Assembly (NCBI RefSeq): GCF_001636545.1
Contig: NZ_JFHK01000003.1
Span: forward strand, 1 to 64,000
Origin: Kosmotoga arenicorallina S304
Lineage (GTDB): Bacteria; Thermotogota; Thermotogae; Petrotogales; Kosmotogaceae
DNA: 64,000 nucleotides
Direction of reading: 5' to 3'
Shown here: piece after piece, positions 42,637 through 50,056 of the stretch
Layout of the letters: each line of letters begins with the position of its first letter
Numbering within the stretch: position 1 is the first letter of the stretch
The notes under the pieces: generated by a model
Seen by the model: only the letters and a program-made list of their open reading frames with translations
What the model was told of the DNA's origin: nothing
The model's database searches: none
Made by a program: the position numbers and the translations under genes

Positions 42637-43668
42637 CTATTTTTTAATTTCCTCTTCCTCAATTGTATCTTCAACTTTGACAGGTTCGAGAAGCCTCATG
42701 CGTTTTCGCGCTTCTCTTATTCCAAGTTTTCTGAGGACATATTTTCCCAGGGCATACTCGAAGGGAAGCCAGGTTACATGTCCCACAGGCACGATATACT
42801 TCTGGGGTTTTCCAAGCAATTTCCAGAGTAATTTTCGACTTTGCTTCGGAAGTGCTCTATCAAAAAGCGCCTCGATCATGGTTACCTTATCAGCTTGAAC
42901 AAACTTCGCGTAAGCCAGGGGATCCACTTTGAACAAAGGGTGAACATCAGAGGCCAGCAGTTCCGAAACTGAAGAAAAATGCTCCAATTGTTCTATATCT
43001 TTGTCAAAAGTGTGAATAAGCCTTTCCCTTTCATCGAGAAAGCCCTTTTTCCCCTCGCCCCTTTTGAATCCCCTTCTGGCAAAGGCAATAGTAGGCGATT
43101 CCCAGAATATCCTTGCCATGTGCCCACCCACTGTCATCAGTATGGTATGGTTGACCCTTTCTTTTTCTAAGGCACCGATAATAACCGAAACCATTCCACC
43201 AAGGCAATAACCAAGAACACAGTTGTTTTCTTGCCAGACACCTTCCTGTTCCAATAAATCCAGTGTTGAACGTGTATCAACAACAGCGTGCTCCCACATT
43301 GTTATCAACCTGTCAAGATCTGTTGAAAAATAGTCTTTTCCGCTGACTGACTGGTTAACCGTCCTGGTGAAATTTCCCGGCAGTATCATCACCGAAGCTT
43401 GAAGTCCTGCACTTGCCAGATGGCTACCCATCCAAAAGAGAAAGGGAATGTTCAAAGATCCAAGACCATGAAGGATGAGTATGCTGCCAACGGTGTCTTC
43501 TTTTGGTGTGAAATGATATATTTCAACATTTTCTGTTCCCTTCAAGGCTTTTTCATACAGTGTTTTATACTTGATTATTGAGCACCTGTAATGCCTGCCT
43601 TTAAAAACATAACCACTGGAAAAGTCTATCTTTCTTTTCACATAATCGAATTTTACATCCAAATCCAT
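42637..43668 (-). CDS. Alpha/beta hydrolase-fold protein with a GxCxG nucleophile elbow
   Basis: The protein has 343 residues and no signal peptide. SILILHGLGSLNIPFLFWMGSHLA gives the oxyanion region. The nucleophile elbow is NNCVLGYCLGGMVSVIIGAL, with Cys near residue 155 in place of the usual Ser, as in PHA synthases and dienelactone hydrolases. No PHA synthase operon marks are present. ATG 43668 is very close to GGGGGTG; GTG 43680 and TTG 43662 are alternatives, so the start is uncertain. It begins close to or inside the end of the upstream esterase gene. The function is unknown. Confidence 0.65.
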   Translation of the reverse strand: MDLDVKFDYVKRKIDFSSGYVFKGRHYRCSIIKYKTLYEKALKGTENVEIYHFTPKEDTVGSILILHGLGSLNIPFLFWMGSHLASAGLQASVMILPGNFTRTVNQSVSGKDYFSTDLDRLITMWEHAVVDTRSTLDLLEQEGVWQENNCVLGYCLGGMVSVIIGALEKERVNHTILMTVGGHMARIFWESPTIAFARRGFKRGEGKKGFLDERERLIHTFDKDIEQLEHFSSVSELLASDVHPLFKVDPLAYAKFVQADKVTMIEALFDRALPKQSRKLLWKLLGKPQKYIVPVGHVTWLPFEYALGKYVLRKLGIREARKRMRLLEPVKVEDTIEEEEIKK

Positions 43669-43676
43669 CACCCCCG

Positions 43677-44699
43677 TCACAGATGTGAACGCAGGAATCG
43701 AACCGTTTTTTCAATAAGCTGTATCGTTTTGGAAGTTTTCAGCTCGAATTCAAAAGCATGGTCGGCTCTATTGTAAATCTCAAGGTAGGCTTCAACATGA
43801 TTTTTTAGAAGCTTTTCGAAGAATTTTACTGAAGAATCCACTGGAACTACTTTATCGTTGCTTCCATGAACGAGAAAAACCGGTATCATTTTTTCAGATA
43901 CCCATGTTATTGGAGAATAGCGAATGTAATCTTCTTCATTTCGTGCCGGCAATCCTTTGAGCGTTGTTGATACCGCAAAGCGCGCAAAAAGCGATTCTAC
44001 CTTATCATCCCACAGATCCATGAGATCTGAGGGGGCATACCATGCCACAACACATTTAATGCCTTTCATTTCGTCCTGGTTGTCATGATAAGAATGATAG
44101 GTAGCATGTTGAAGCGCAAGATGCCCACCGGCTGAAAGGCCCATCAGTGCTATCCTTTCTTGATCTAGACTCAATTTTTCCGCCTTTCTCCTAACAAAAT
44201 TCAAAGCATCTGAATAGTCTTTCAGGATATCGTCGATGTGTGAAACAATGCCAAAGCGGTAATCAATACTAACAACGGCAAATCCCCTCGAAGCAAGATA
44301 TTTACACCAGGAAATGTTGTTTGCCTGCTTCCTGAAACCGCTTACCCAGCCACCGCCATGTGCAAAAAAAACAATTGGGTATTTCTTGTCTGCTGATGTA
44401 GTGTGATCTTTTGGATAGAAAATATCCAGCTTCAAATTCGTATTTCCGCTGCGTTTATAAACAAGGCTTTCTGGCTTATCCAGGGAACTTTCAGGGACAT
44501 CAAGGGGTAATTTGCCAAGTAAAGCGCGATACAATGTTTTTATGTTCAGAACGAGAATGGCTAAAAAAACAATTGCCCAACTCCACACAAAGCCTATCAC
44601 TAACAAAGCAAAAGCAAAGGTAATTTTTAGAAATCGCTTCAGCTTTGCAATGCTGAACTCTCTCTTCAAAGGTATCACAACCTTCAATATTTTCGACAA
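43677..44699 (-). CDS. Alpha/beta hydrolase/esterase (BD-FAE/HSL-like) with N-terminal membrane segment
   Basis: The 340-residue protein has two adjacent hydrophobic stretches at the N-terminus (ITFAFALLVIGFVWSWAIVFLAILVL), giving a membrane anchor. The catalytic domain has the HGGGW oxyanion motif (VFFAHGGGWVSGF) near residue 117, nucleophile elbow LMGLSAGGHLAL near residue 190, and a C-terminal IPVFLVHGSNDKVVPVDSS with Asp, then NRADHAFEF with His. It resembles carboxylesterases that remove acyl groups from carbohydrates or lipids. TTG 44699 has no clear ribosome site, so the true start may be TTG 44669 or nearby. It is the first gene of the minus hydrolase cluster. Confidence 0.75.
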   Translation of the reverse strand: MSKILKVVIPLKREFSIAKLKRFLKITFAFALLVIGFVWSWAIVFLAILVLNIKTLYRALLGKLPLDVPESSLDKPESLVYKRSGNTNLKLDIFYPKDHTTSADKKYPIVFFAHGGGWVSGFRKQANNISWCKYLASRGFAVVSIDYRFGIVSHIDDILKDYSDALNFVRRKAEKLSLDQERIALMGLSAGGHLALQHATYHSYHDNQDEMKGIKCVVAWYAPSDLMDLWDDKVESLFARFAVSTTLKGLPARNEEDYIRYSPITWVSEKMIPVFLVHGSNDKVVPVDSSVKFFEKLLKNHVEAYLEIYNRADHAFEFELKTSKTIQLIEKTVRFLRSHL

Positions 44700-44870
44700 T
44701 TCAATACTATACGATTTAACGGGAAAATTCCAAAAGAAGCAAATACAGAAAGCGTAGTACCTTTTACAAAATCAAGCGCACAAGACCAGAGAACTTTTAT
44801 AAGCATATCCGGAAAATATCTTCGGTTAAATGTTAAACTAAGTTTAGAACCTGATAGGAGGGGGAAAGGA

Positions 44871-45989
44871 ATGCTTCTGTTGAGGAACCTGCATATCTTT
44901 TCGCCAGAAAACATTGGTGTAAACCACGTCTTCATATGCAATGAACAGATATGCGAAATTTCAAAAAGCATAATTCCCGGGGGAATAGAATACGATACGA
45001 TAAATTTTGATCCTGGGAAGCATTTTGCAGTTCCGGGATTTATTGATGGCCACGTTCATCTAATAGGCGGCGGTGGCGAAGGAGGTTACATTACCCGCAC
45101 CCGTGAGGGAACTCCGGAAGAGTTCTTGAACTGTGGCACTACGGCTGTTCTTGGGCTGCTCGGTACAGATGCCATAACCCGGGATCACATATCCCTTCTG
45201 GCAAAGGTGAGGGCGTTCAGAGAAGAAGGCATCAGCGCATGGATGTTGACAGGTTCATATAAATACCCTATCAAAACCATCACTGGCGACCATATGAAAG
45301 ATTTGGTTCTTATTCCCGAAGTGCTTGGCGTTGGAGAGTTAGCAATAGCCGATCACAGAGGAAGTGCAGTGACGGCATCAGAACTGAAACGACTTTCTCT
45401 GAATATACGGGTTGCAGGTATGATTTCAGGAAAGAAGGGGGCTATTGTCTGTCATATGGGGAATGCTCCCGAAGGCATGGCGGCGCTCTTTGAAGCGACA
45501 GATGACGGTACACTTCCTCCTACTCACCTAATTCCCACACACGTTTCGAGAAACGAAAAGCTGCTGGAAGAAGGGATAAGATGGATAAAAGAGAAGCAAG
45601 GCTTTATCGACTTAACAGCGAACGAAAAGACAGCCAAGGTTTTGAGTGAACTAAAAAAGGAGCTCGGGAATCTTGATAACGTGTGCGTCTCAACAGATGG
45701 GCTTGGAAGTTTGCCTGTATTCGATGAATCGGGAACTCTTATAGAACTGAAATCCTCTCCCGTTGATGGCCTTCTGAAAACTTTCAGGGAGCTTTTAAGA
45801 CAGGGATTAAATGTGGAGGAAGCCTTGAAACCGGTTTGCACCACGCCGGCAAAAGCTCTTGGAATAGATAGATGGGGATACGGAACGCTTTCAAAAAAAT
45901 CTCCAGCTTCTTTATTGGTTTTCAATGCCGAAACCCTTGAAATAGAGGTTGTTGTTTCTTCAGGAAAGGTCAAGGTAAACCACCTATAA
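44871..45989 (+). CDS. iadA: Isoaspartyl dipeptidase (IadA, M38 family)
   Basis: The 372-residue amidohydrolase cleaves isoaspartyl dipeptides formed by protein ageing. HVHLIGGGGEGGYITRTREGTPEEF (metal histidines 61 and 63) matches IadA closely, as do CGTTAVLGLLGTDAITRDHISLLAKVRAF, EGISAWMLTGSYKYPIKTITGD, CHMGNAPEGMAAL, LIPTHVSRN and VCVSTDGLGSLPVF. At the position of the carboxylated lysine of the E. coli enzyme, before the AIADHRGS motif, there is Glu156. AGGAGGGGG precedes ATG 44871. It is a single gene divergent from the hydrolase cluster. Confidence 0.9.
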   Translation: MLLLRNLHIFSPENIGVNHVFICNEQICEISKSIIPGGIEYDTINFDPGKHFAVPGFIDGHVHLIGGGGEGGYITRTREGTPEEFLNCGTTAVLGLLGTDAITRDHISLLAKVRAFREEGISAWMLTGSYKYPIKTITGDHMKDLVLIPEVLGVGELAIADHRGSAVTASELKRLSLNIRVAGMISGKKGAIVCHMGNAPEGMAALFEATDDGTLPPTHLIPTHVSRNEKLLEEGIRWIKEKQGFIDLTANEKTAKVLSELKKELGNLDNVCVSTDGLGSLPVFDESGTLIELKSSPVDGLLKTFRELLRQGLNVEEALKPVCTTPAKALGIDRWGYGTLSKKSPASLLVFNAETLEIEVVVSSGKVKVNHL

Positions 45990-45993
45990 TATG

Positions 45994-47757
45994 CTAAAAA
46001 GACAGGTTTTTTACAAAAAAATCCTGAAATTCTTTTAGAGCAGATAATTCTATATAATGAGAGCTGTTCCTTACTTTCTCTATTATTTCCAAATACCTTT
46101 GATCAAGAAGGAGGTCAACGCAACCATTTATTGCAGCATTTCCTTCAAAAACAACAGGGCAGTCAAATCCGGAAGGCAAAATGCCAGTCTTGATAAGATC
46201 CATAACCGATAAATGCGCTCCGAAACCTCCTGCAATTCTAATTGCCTTTGGCCTTTTTAATCCCGATTTTTTTAACAGTGTATCAATACCCGTTCTTACA
46301 GCGCTTTTGGCAAGTTGAAAATTTCTTATATCCTTTTGAGAAATGTAAATTCTGTCAGTCAGCCAGAACCTCTTTTTTTCCTGATCAAAACGGTCTCTGT
46401 ATTCCAGAGGTATTTGATCAAAACGTGCAAATCTTCCTGAAATATTGATGATTTTTCTTTCAAGCATATTGGATATCACAGAGATAAGTCCTGAACCACA
46501 TATCCCCTTTGGAGTCTTCTGGCCAATGGTCTTAATTTTAATTTCGCCTGCTTCAAAACAAACTTCTTCTATTGCGCCAGTAACATTTCCAAGTCCGCAC
46601 TCAACATTGGCTCCTTCAAAAGCCGGTCCTGCCGCTGTTGAACAGCATAGAAGTTCATTACCGGTATTGAGCACCATTTCCCCGTTAGTTCCAAGATCTA
46701 TGTAGAGCTCTCCCTTTTCTTCCAGCAGACTCGCGGCAATGATACCGGATACAATATCTCCACCGACATAAGCGGAAAGAGAAGGAAAAATATACAAACC
46801 TGTATGTTCTGATGCGATAAACCCAAGTTTCTTCGCATTAATCGATACAGGCAGTTTTGTAAAAGGCCTATATGGAGCTTTGCCTATTGTACATATGGGA
46901 AGCCTGGCAACTATATGGCTCATGGTTGTATTTCCCGCAATAACAATCTGGTCAAGCTGTTCTAAACCGCAGTTTCTCCTTTTGAGCATTTGGCCCAGAG
47001 CGGTATTTATTTCATTCACAATAACATCATGAAGCTCATCCAGGCCTTCTCTTTCTCTGCATGCATAGTTTATGCGAGAGATCACATCGTGTCCATAGCG
47101 CCTTTGTGGATTCATGAAAGCGTCTGTGTCAAGAACCTCTCCAGATGATAGCTCAACAAGTGCTGTGACAACTGTTGTGGTTCCAATGTCAATAGCTAGT
47201 CCTAAACCGCTTTTGCCGTCATCTTCACAGATTTTAATTATTCTGTCTCTATTCAGTATCACCTGAACACTTTCCATTGCATCTTCGATATCTATTTGAA
47301 AATCGATGGCTTTGTTCTCCACTTCCCCGCCAAGCTTTTCAAGAATCTCTCCGAGGACATCTGCATTTCCGTTCCACTGTATCTCAATGTTCTTTCTGAG
47401 CACGAAGGGAGTTACAGGGTTTCTCTTCCTATCTTTTAAAACCTCGATTCCTAGATATTCCTCTGATTCAGAAAGACTTATGGTGCTATCCGCGAGGACT
47501 TTCGTCTGACAGGCAAGCCTGAAACCTTCTTTTAACCTTTCACCTAAAATATTTACTTCGTCCTCTTGAATTTCAGAAAAAGAGGATTTCGGAAGGCATT
47601 GTATCATACACTTTCCGCATGTCCCCTGACCTCCACAAGGCGTATTAATATCTATGCCTTGAATTTTGAAGACATCAAGAACAACGCTTCCTGGTTCTGC
47701 TTCGATATTTATCTCACGTCCTTTGCTAAGCAAAACCCTAATCTTTACTTTATTCAT
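45994..47757 (-). CDS. RACo-type corrinoid activator: 2Fe-2S ferredoxin domain + ASKHA ATPase (DUF4445)
   Basis: The 587-residue cytoplasmic protein has an N-terminal plant-type 2Fe-2S domain with Cys41, Cys47, Cys50 and Cys83 (C-x5-C-x2-C-x32-C; NTPCGGQGTCGKC then RLACQTKV). The ATP-binding domain (GLGLAIDIGTTTVVTALVELSSGE near residue 185; QRRYGHDVISRINYA; IAGNTTMSHI; ELYIDLGTNGEM; ICGSGLI) is that of RACo, the reductive activator of corrinoid methyltransferases. AGGTGGTG sets ATG 47757, 8 bases inside the previous gene. It ends the divergent mannoside operon. RACo proteins return cob(II)alamin to cob(I)alamin in methyl-transfer systems; its presence here suggests one nearby. Confidence 0.85.
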   Translation of the reverse strand: MNKVKIRVLLSKGREINIEAEPGSVVLDVFKIQGIDINTPCGGQGTCGKCMIQCLPKSSFSEIQEDEVNILGERLKEGFRLACQTKVLADSTISLSESEEYLGIEVLKDRKRNPVTPFVLRKNIEIQWNGNADVLGEILEKLGGEVENKAIDFQIDIEDAMESVQVILNRDRIIKICEDDGKSGLGLAIDIGTTTVVTALVELSSGEVLDTDAFMNPQRRYGHDVISRINYACREREGLDELHDVIVNEINTALGQMLKRRNCGLEQLDQIVIAGNTTMSHIVARLPICTIGKAPYRPFTKLPVSINAKKLGFIASEHTGLYIFPSLSAYVGGDIVSGIIAASLLEEKGELYIDLGTNGEMVLNTGNELLCCSTAAGPAFEGANVECGLGNVTGAIEEVCFEAGEIKIKTIGQKTPKGICGSGLISVISNMLERKIINISGRFARFDQIPLEYRDRFDQEKKRFWLTDRIYISQKDIRNFQLAKSAVRTGIDTLLKKSGLKRPKAIRIAGGFGAHLSVMDLIKTGILPSGFDCPVVFEGNAAINGCVDLLLDQRYLEIIEKVRNSSHYIELSALKEFQDFFVKNLSF

Positions 47758-49135
47758 CAAACACCACCTGAACTTTGTAAAAAGAAAGCATTGGAAGATG
47801 TCCCTCTGAATCAATAGGAGGAGTTGTTGAGGGATTCATTTCATGGCAACCATGCACAAAGGAGCTATTGCCAATTGCTCGCTCTAAATGAAGGATTATT
47901 TTATCCCTATCAATCTCATAGCTCAAAATGGCATTTATCCCTCTGGAATCTTCAACTACAATAGGAAGATTTTCTGGAGGCAAATCAAAAGTATACAGCG
48001 AACCTTTTACATTAGAGAAAGTCAGCTCGAGTTTATTGGTTCCTATTGCTTTTGCTCTGGCAATATCAGGCGCGTCGGCGCGGTAGTTTTTACCATAAAC
48101 ATGTTTCAATACGCTTTTTGCAAGCCTTTCTCCTATTACGAGGTTGCCGGCTGCGCTGTTATGGATATTATCTGAAAGCGTTATATTCAGTGTCGGCACA
48201 ACATATACATCCTTTATTTCCTTTGCAGCGAGTCTCTGGGCATTTCTTACTGTGGCCCAACCTTTATCGGTATTTGCCCAAGGAACCGGGTCTGCAACAA
48301 AACGGTTTAGCTGAACTGTAAATACGGGTAGCTCTATATCATCCAAATCGTTTCTAAGATGTTTCACAAAGGTTTTGAACCTATCGAGATATGTATCACA
48401 AAGTTCTAAAAGAACGTCCGAACATCCCTGATACCACAGGATCCCCCTTATATTCCCACCCGCAGTGTTTATAATATCAATCATATTGAAATACAGGCTT
48501 CCTTCCTCTTCCGGGTTCCATTGGCTTAAGCTGGAGCCACCAAGGGATGTTTGAATTAAACCTATTGGATAGCCCAGCTCTTTTTTTAATAGCCTGGCAA
48601 AGTGCAGATAAGGCGAATGCCCCGGATTGATTCCCTCCATGTTTGCAGGATGGGCGATGTTCGTTGTATCGTTCAACGGATGAGAGGCCAAATCCCAGTG
48701 GCCATTGTTTTTCAAAATGTGAATACCCAATTCCGGAGGGTCATAGATGGGGTCTTTGCCATAACCCGCAGAATTGCTTTGACCGGCGATGACAAATAAA
48801 TCTCCTACCCCAAAGTGATGAACCATATCTCCTCGATACGCCTGTTCAATGCGGACGTTTACCGGTTTCAAACAGGTTTCTAACCTGTATAGCCCTCCAA
48901 CAGGAACGTTAAGTTCGCAGAACCACTTTTTGCCTTCCGCAGTTCGAGCCTGAGTCCAGGGTATCACAGTATCAAAACTGTTTTCGGTTACAACCCTCAC
49001 ATATACCTCGAGGTCTTTATCTGCGTCGTTGAATTCAACATATCTACCGGAGAGTTTTATTTTAGCCTGTCCATCTACTTGCTGAAAGATTTGCCAGTCT
49101 TTCGGACCCTTTTCAATAAATGCTCCAAAGCTCAT
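47750..49135 (-). CDS. SGNH-type sialate O-acetylesterase-like protein (SASA/CE6-type)
   Basis: The 461-residue protein has no signal peptide. The nucleophile block is DLFVIAGQSNSAGYGKDP near residue 105, as in the SASA (PF03629) carbohydrate esterases. PIGLIQTSLGGSSLSQWNPEE and GNIRGILWYQGCSDVLLELCDTYLDRFKTFVKHLR are the family's oxyanion and block III-like segments, and DNIHNSAAGNLVIGERLA holds the late Asp-x-x-His. An N-terminal beta domain precedes it. Such enzymes remove acetyl groups from sugars. It overlaps the ROK kinase gene by one base (TAATG) and lies in the mannoside operon, so acetylated mannosides are plausible substrates. It seems to act in the cytoplasm. Confidence 0.83.
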   Translation of the reverse strand: MSFGAFIEKGPKDWQIFQQVDGQAKIKLSGRYVEFNDADKDLEVYVRVVTENSFDTVIPWTQARTAEGKKWFCELNVPVGGLYRLETCLKPVNVRIEQAYRGDMVHHFGVGDLFVIAGQSNSAGYGKDPIYDPPELGIHILKNNGHWDLASHPLNDTTNIAHPANMEGINPGHSPYLHFARLLKKELGYPIGLIQTSLGGSSLSQWNPEEEGSLYFNMIDIINTAGGNIRGILWYQGCSDVLLELCDTYLDRFKTFVKHLRNDLDDIELPVFTVQLNRFVADPVPWANTDKGWATVRNAQRLAAKEIKDVYVVPTLNITLSDNIHNSAAGNLVIGERLAKSVLKHVYGKNYRADAPDIARAKAIGTNKLELTFSNVKGSLYTFDLPPENLPIVVEDSRGINAILSYEIDRDKIILHLERAIGNSSFVHGCHEMNPSTTPPIDSEGHLPMLSFYKVQVVFDE

Positions 49136-50052
49136 TAGATTTCGCCCCCCATCTTCTTCACCAAATACAATGCAGCACCTATAACCGCGCTTGATTCTAT
49201 ATTCTTTGCCCTTCTTATCATCGGGAACAAGCCATATTCTGCAAGCATATTCTTTAGAGATGGAATTATCAATTCCGAGGACTTTGAAATTCCACCCCCT
49301 AAAACAATCAGTTCGGCCTTAAAAGAACTAAGAAATGCTGAAAGCGCCTTTCCGAGTATTTCCCCTGTCTCGCGAAAAACTCCAAGAGCAGTTACATCAC
49401 CCCTTTTAGCCATTGACGCTATATCAATCACATCGATTTTTTCATATCGATTTTTACTAAGTTCCCTGTATCTTGCGATTATACCTCTTCTGGATACCCT
49501 GTCATCAAGTATTCCTCTCCCATAAGAAACATTGCCAATCCAGCTGTATTCAGGTATTCCGAACTTATTTTGCACAATTTCCCCATCTATCATAAATGCT
49601 GAACCAAGACCGGTGCCAAGTGTTATTCCAACAACTCTTGAAAAGTTACGTGCCGTTCCAGTCCAATATTCTCCGTGCAAAAACGCCCAGGAATCCGCTT
49701 CAAAAACTATGGGAAAGTTTCTTGGAAGTTTCATCCGCTCCTTTATAACAGTTTTAAGGTTAATCCCATAAATAGCTTCATACTTTCCGACCCCACTGAT
49801 TAAAGAAATGCCCTTTTCATAATCAAAAGGTCCTGGAAAACCACCTGCTATCCCGGCTGGTGCATATCCTGACCTTTTTGCTTCACAAAACAGCTCATCG
49901 ATTATTTTAATGAAGCTGTCCAAAATTTCTTCCTTTGACCCTGAGGAATTTATCTTTCTTATTTCTAACTTTGTCAACAGCTTCCCGTATATACTGACCA
50001 AAGAACATTTTACAGATGTTCCACCAACGTCCAGTGCGATAATAGCTTTCAT
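49135..50052 (-). CDS. ROK-family sugar kinase-like protein
   Basis: The 305-residue protein has the ATP-binding loop ALDVGGTSVKCSLVSIYG at the start and VVGITLGTGLGSAFMIDGEI and ELIVLGGGISKSSEL further on, all typical of ROK kinases. FEADSWAFLHGEYW holds the probable catalytic Asp. The usual ROK zinc motif (CxCGxxGCxE) and preceding GxxGH are absent; the stretch reads IPEYSWIGNVSYGRGILDD instead. It is therefore a divergent ROK member whose sugar may be a mannose derivative. It starts five bases after the fusion gene. Confidence 0.82.
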   Translation of the reverse strand: MKAIIALDVGGTSVKCSLVSIYGKLLTKLEIRKINSSGSKEEILDSFIKIIDELFCEAKRSGYAPAGIAGGFPGPFDYEKGISLISGVGKYEAIYGINLKTVIKERMKLPRNFPIVFEADSWAFLHGEYWTGTARNFSRVVGITLGTGLGSAFMIDGEIVQNKFGIPEYSWIGNVSYGRGILDDRVSRRGIIARYRELSKNRYEKIDVIDIASMAKRGDVTALGVFRETGEILGKALSAFLSSFKAELIVLGGGISKSSELIIPSLKNMLAEYGLFPMIRRAKNIESSAVIGAALYLVKKMGGEI

Positions 50053-50056
50053 AGGC

